Positions 63,048-64,000 of a stretch of DNA of 64,000 bases are shown here, one piece after another. Within the stretch, counting starts at the first letter, position 1. Each line of letters starts with the position of its first letter. Where the stretch lies: NCBI RefSeq assembly GCF_019047785.1, contig NZ_CP077290.1:1426001-1490000 (forward strand). Direction: 5' to 3'. The position numbers and the translations under genes were made by a program. The notes beneath the pieces were generated by a model. It did no database searches. It was given only the letters and a program-made list of their open reading frames with translations, and was not told the DNA's origin. The DNA is from Enterobacter cancerogenus (GTDB taxonomy: Bacteria; Pseudomonadota; Gammaproteobacteria; Enterobacterales; Enterobacteriaceae).

Positions 63048-64000
63048 GCTGTTCTTCTCCCCAGCATACTACGAATGTTTTCAACCTCTTGTTTTGCGCT
63101 GATGATCCGGTTTGTGGTGGCCGCGCTGTCGGTGGGCTCACTCGCCTTGCTGTCGGCCTTCACCCGTCCCTTCGCAAATTTGATAAGTTTGTGCCTGATG
63201 TAGTTGTTTACCTCCGGGGTAATCTCCATCGGAAAATCGCTCAGCCCGTTGGGCCATTCATTGAACTTTTCGCGGAATGTATGCGCACACCAGCCGTCAC
63301 TGATGGGTTTACCCATCGAAGTGCGCTGGCGCTGATAGAATTTGATCTGGCTCCACCAGGACTGTTTGTCCGATTTGGTGTAAACCTTTTCGCCCTTGCT
63401 GAGCTTTTTGATATTGCGTTGCGTGTCGGTTTCCACATCCTCGCCGACCAGCGGTTTAAATCCGCATTTCGGGCAGACGTAGACACCTGCAGGTTTCATG
63501 AAATGACACTCCGGGCATTCCTTCGGGAGTTTTTCCTCCCGTTCTTCGGCTACGCGGGCTGCAGCTTCTTTCATCCCGTCGTTTTTCGAGGGCAGATCGT
63601 TGTACTCGATGGCATCAGGAAATCCCAGGCGATGGACGGTACCGCTGTGATCGAAGATAAGGCAGGCATCTTTCCCCGGGGCAGTTCGCAGACCACGGCC
63701 CAGCGCCTGAAGCCAGCGAATTTCGCTTTTTGTCGGTCGGGCGTAAATGATGCAACGAACGTCACTGTCGAAGCCCGCCACCAGTACGCCGACGCTGACG
63801 ATGATTTTTGTAGCGCCCGTCTCGAAACGGTGGATCATCAACTGGCGTTCTTCGTGCGGCGTTTCAGCCACCATGACTTCGGCATTAACACCGGCTTTGT
63901 TGAACTGCATAGTGACGTAATTGGCGTGGGCCTTATTGACGCAGAACGCCACCGTCGGCAGATCACGGCCATTACGCAGCCAGTTATCGACAATATCGCC
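63044..64000 (-). CDS. DEAD/DEAH-box helicase, C-terminal part (cut by window edge)
   Basis: The frame is open to the window edge, about 318 codons. It shows superfamily-2 helicase motifs: V-like (IIVSVGVLVAGFDSDVRCII) and VI (RWLQALGRGLRT). A zinc ribbon CPECHFMKPAGVYVCPKCGF and a basic C-terminal tail follow. The ATPase half lies beyond 64000. It probably unwinds DNA for phage replication. Confidence 0.85.
   Translation of the reverse strand, partial: GDIVDNWLRNGRDLPTVAFCVNKAHANYVTMQFNKAGVNAEVMVAETPHEERQLMIHRFETGATKIIVSVGVLVAGFDSDVRCIIYARPTKSEIRWLQALGRGLRTAPGKDACLIFDHSGTVHRLGFPDAIEYNDLPSKNDGMKEAAARVAEEREEKLPKECPECHFMKPAGVYVCPKCGFKPLVGEDVETDTQRNIKKLSKGEKVYTKSDKQSWWSQIKFYQRQRTSMGKPISDGWCAHTFREKFNEWPNGLSDFPMEITPEVNNYIRHKLIKFAKGRVKADSKASEPTDSAATTNRIISAKQEVENIRSMLGRRTA

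Overview
The window is a chromosomal segment of an enterobacterium, most likely Enterobacter (E. cloacae complex or a close relative). The evidence is the ramR-romA-ramA locus, a nitroreductase that reads like E. cloacae NfsB, and the pheP / ybdG / nfsB / ybdF neighbourhood that in E. coli lies on the same side of the argU tRNA gene. All identifications are from reading the sequence and from memory of families; no database search was possible.

Host part (1-25.2 kb). The efflux-control locus (ramA, romA, ramR) is followed by ybdF and nfsB. Then come a HigB/HigA-like toxin-antitoxin pair, a DUF2157 membrane protein with an MmyB-like regulator, a divergent DHA2-type MFS pump and the channel YbdG. 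A carbohydrate-catabolism cluster follows (LacI regulator, Gfo/Idh/MocA dehydrogenase, TIM-barrel isomerase, nucleoside/sugar MFS importer) with twin operators. Next are a 12-copy, 103-bp tandem REP/hairpin array abutting pheP, and an iron operon (YncE-like lipoprotein plus TonB receptor) behind a Fur-box-like palindrome. The host part ends with a MarT/FidL-like pair, an orphan winged-helix regulator, a chemoreceptor and an EAL phosphodiesterase.

Old prophage remnant (25.2-30.95 kb). Degenerate phage genes (one UmuD-like) flank an intact O-antigen glucosylation cassette gtrA-gtrB-gtrC. Scrambled fragments of a beta-helix tailspike and an acyltransferase follow, then a broken lambda-type integrase that ends 15 bp from the 3' half of a tRNA-Arg(UCU)-like gene. 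This matches the intD-argU arrangement of DLP12.

Younger, apparently complete prophage with a contractile tail (30.96 kb to beyond the right edge). From the tRNA fragment rightward it has an integrase, a DinI homologue behind two inverted LexA boxes, and an O-antigen acyltransferase. A long leftward late operon runs from small terminase (55.7 kb) to tail fibre (34.1 kb). It covers terminase, portal, head genes, neck, sheath, tube, frameshifted tail chaperone, tape measure, hub, spike, baseplate and fibre. Upstream are the lysis genes (holin, cysteine-caged SAR endolysin, Rz with nested Rz1), a second tyrosine recombinase, two inserted rightward genes, a phage-82-type antiterminator Q, and replication genes (zinc-ribbon/Toprim primase, helicase cut by the window edge). 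The lysogeny switch and the intact tRNA should lie to the right of the window.

Most interesting points: a HEPN plus TPR-like two-gene module inserted in the tail operon with its own palindrome and terminator; a -1 frameshift site made of three overlapping slippery heptamers; a second complete recombinase beside TGCGGA repeats next to terS; a 27-bp repeat upstream of two late genes; the REP macro-array; and two successive prophages at one tRNA gene.
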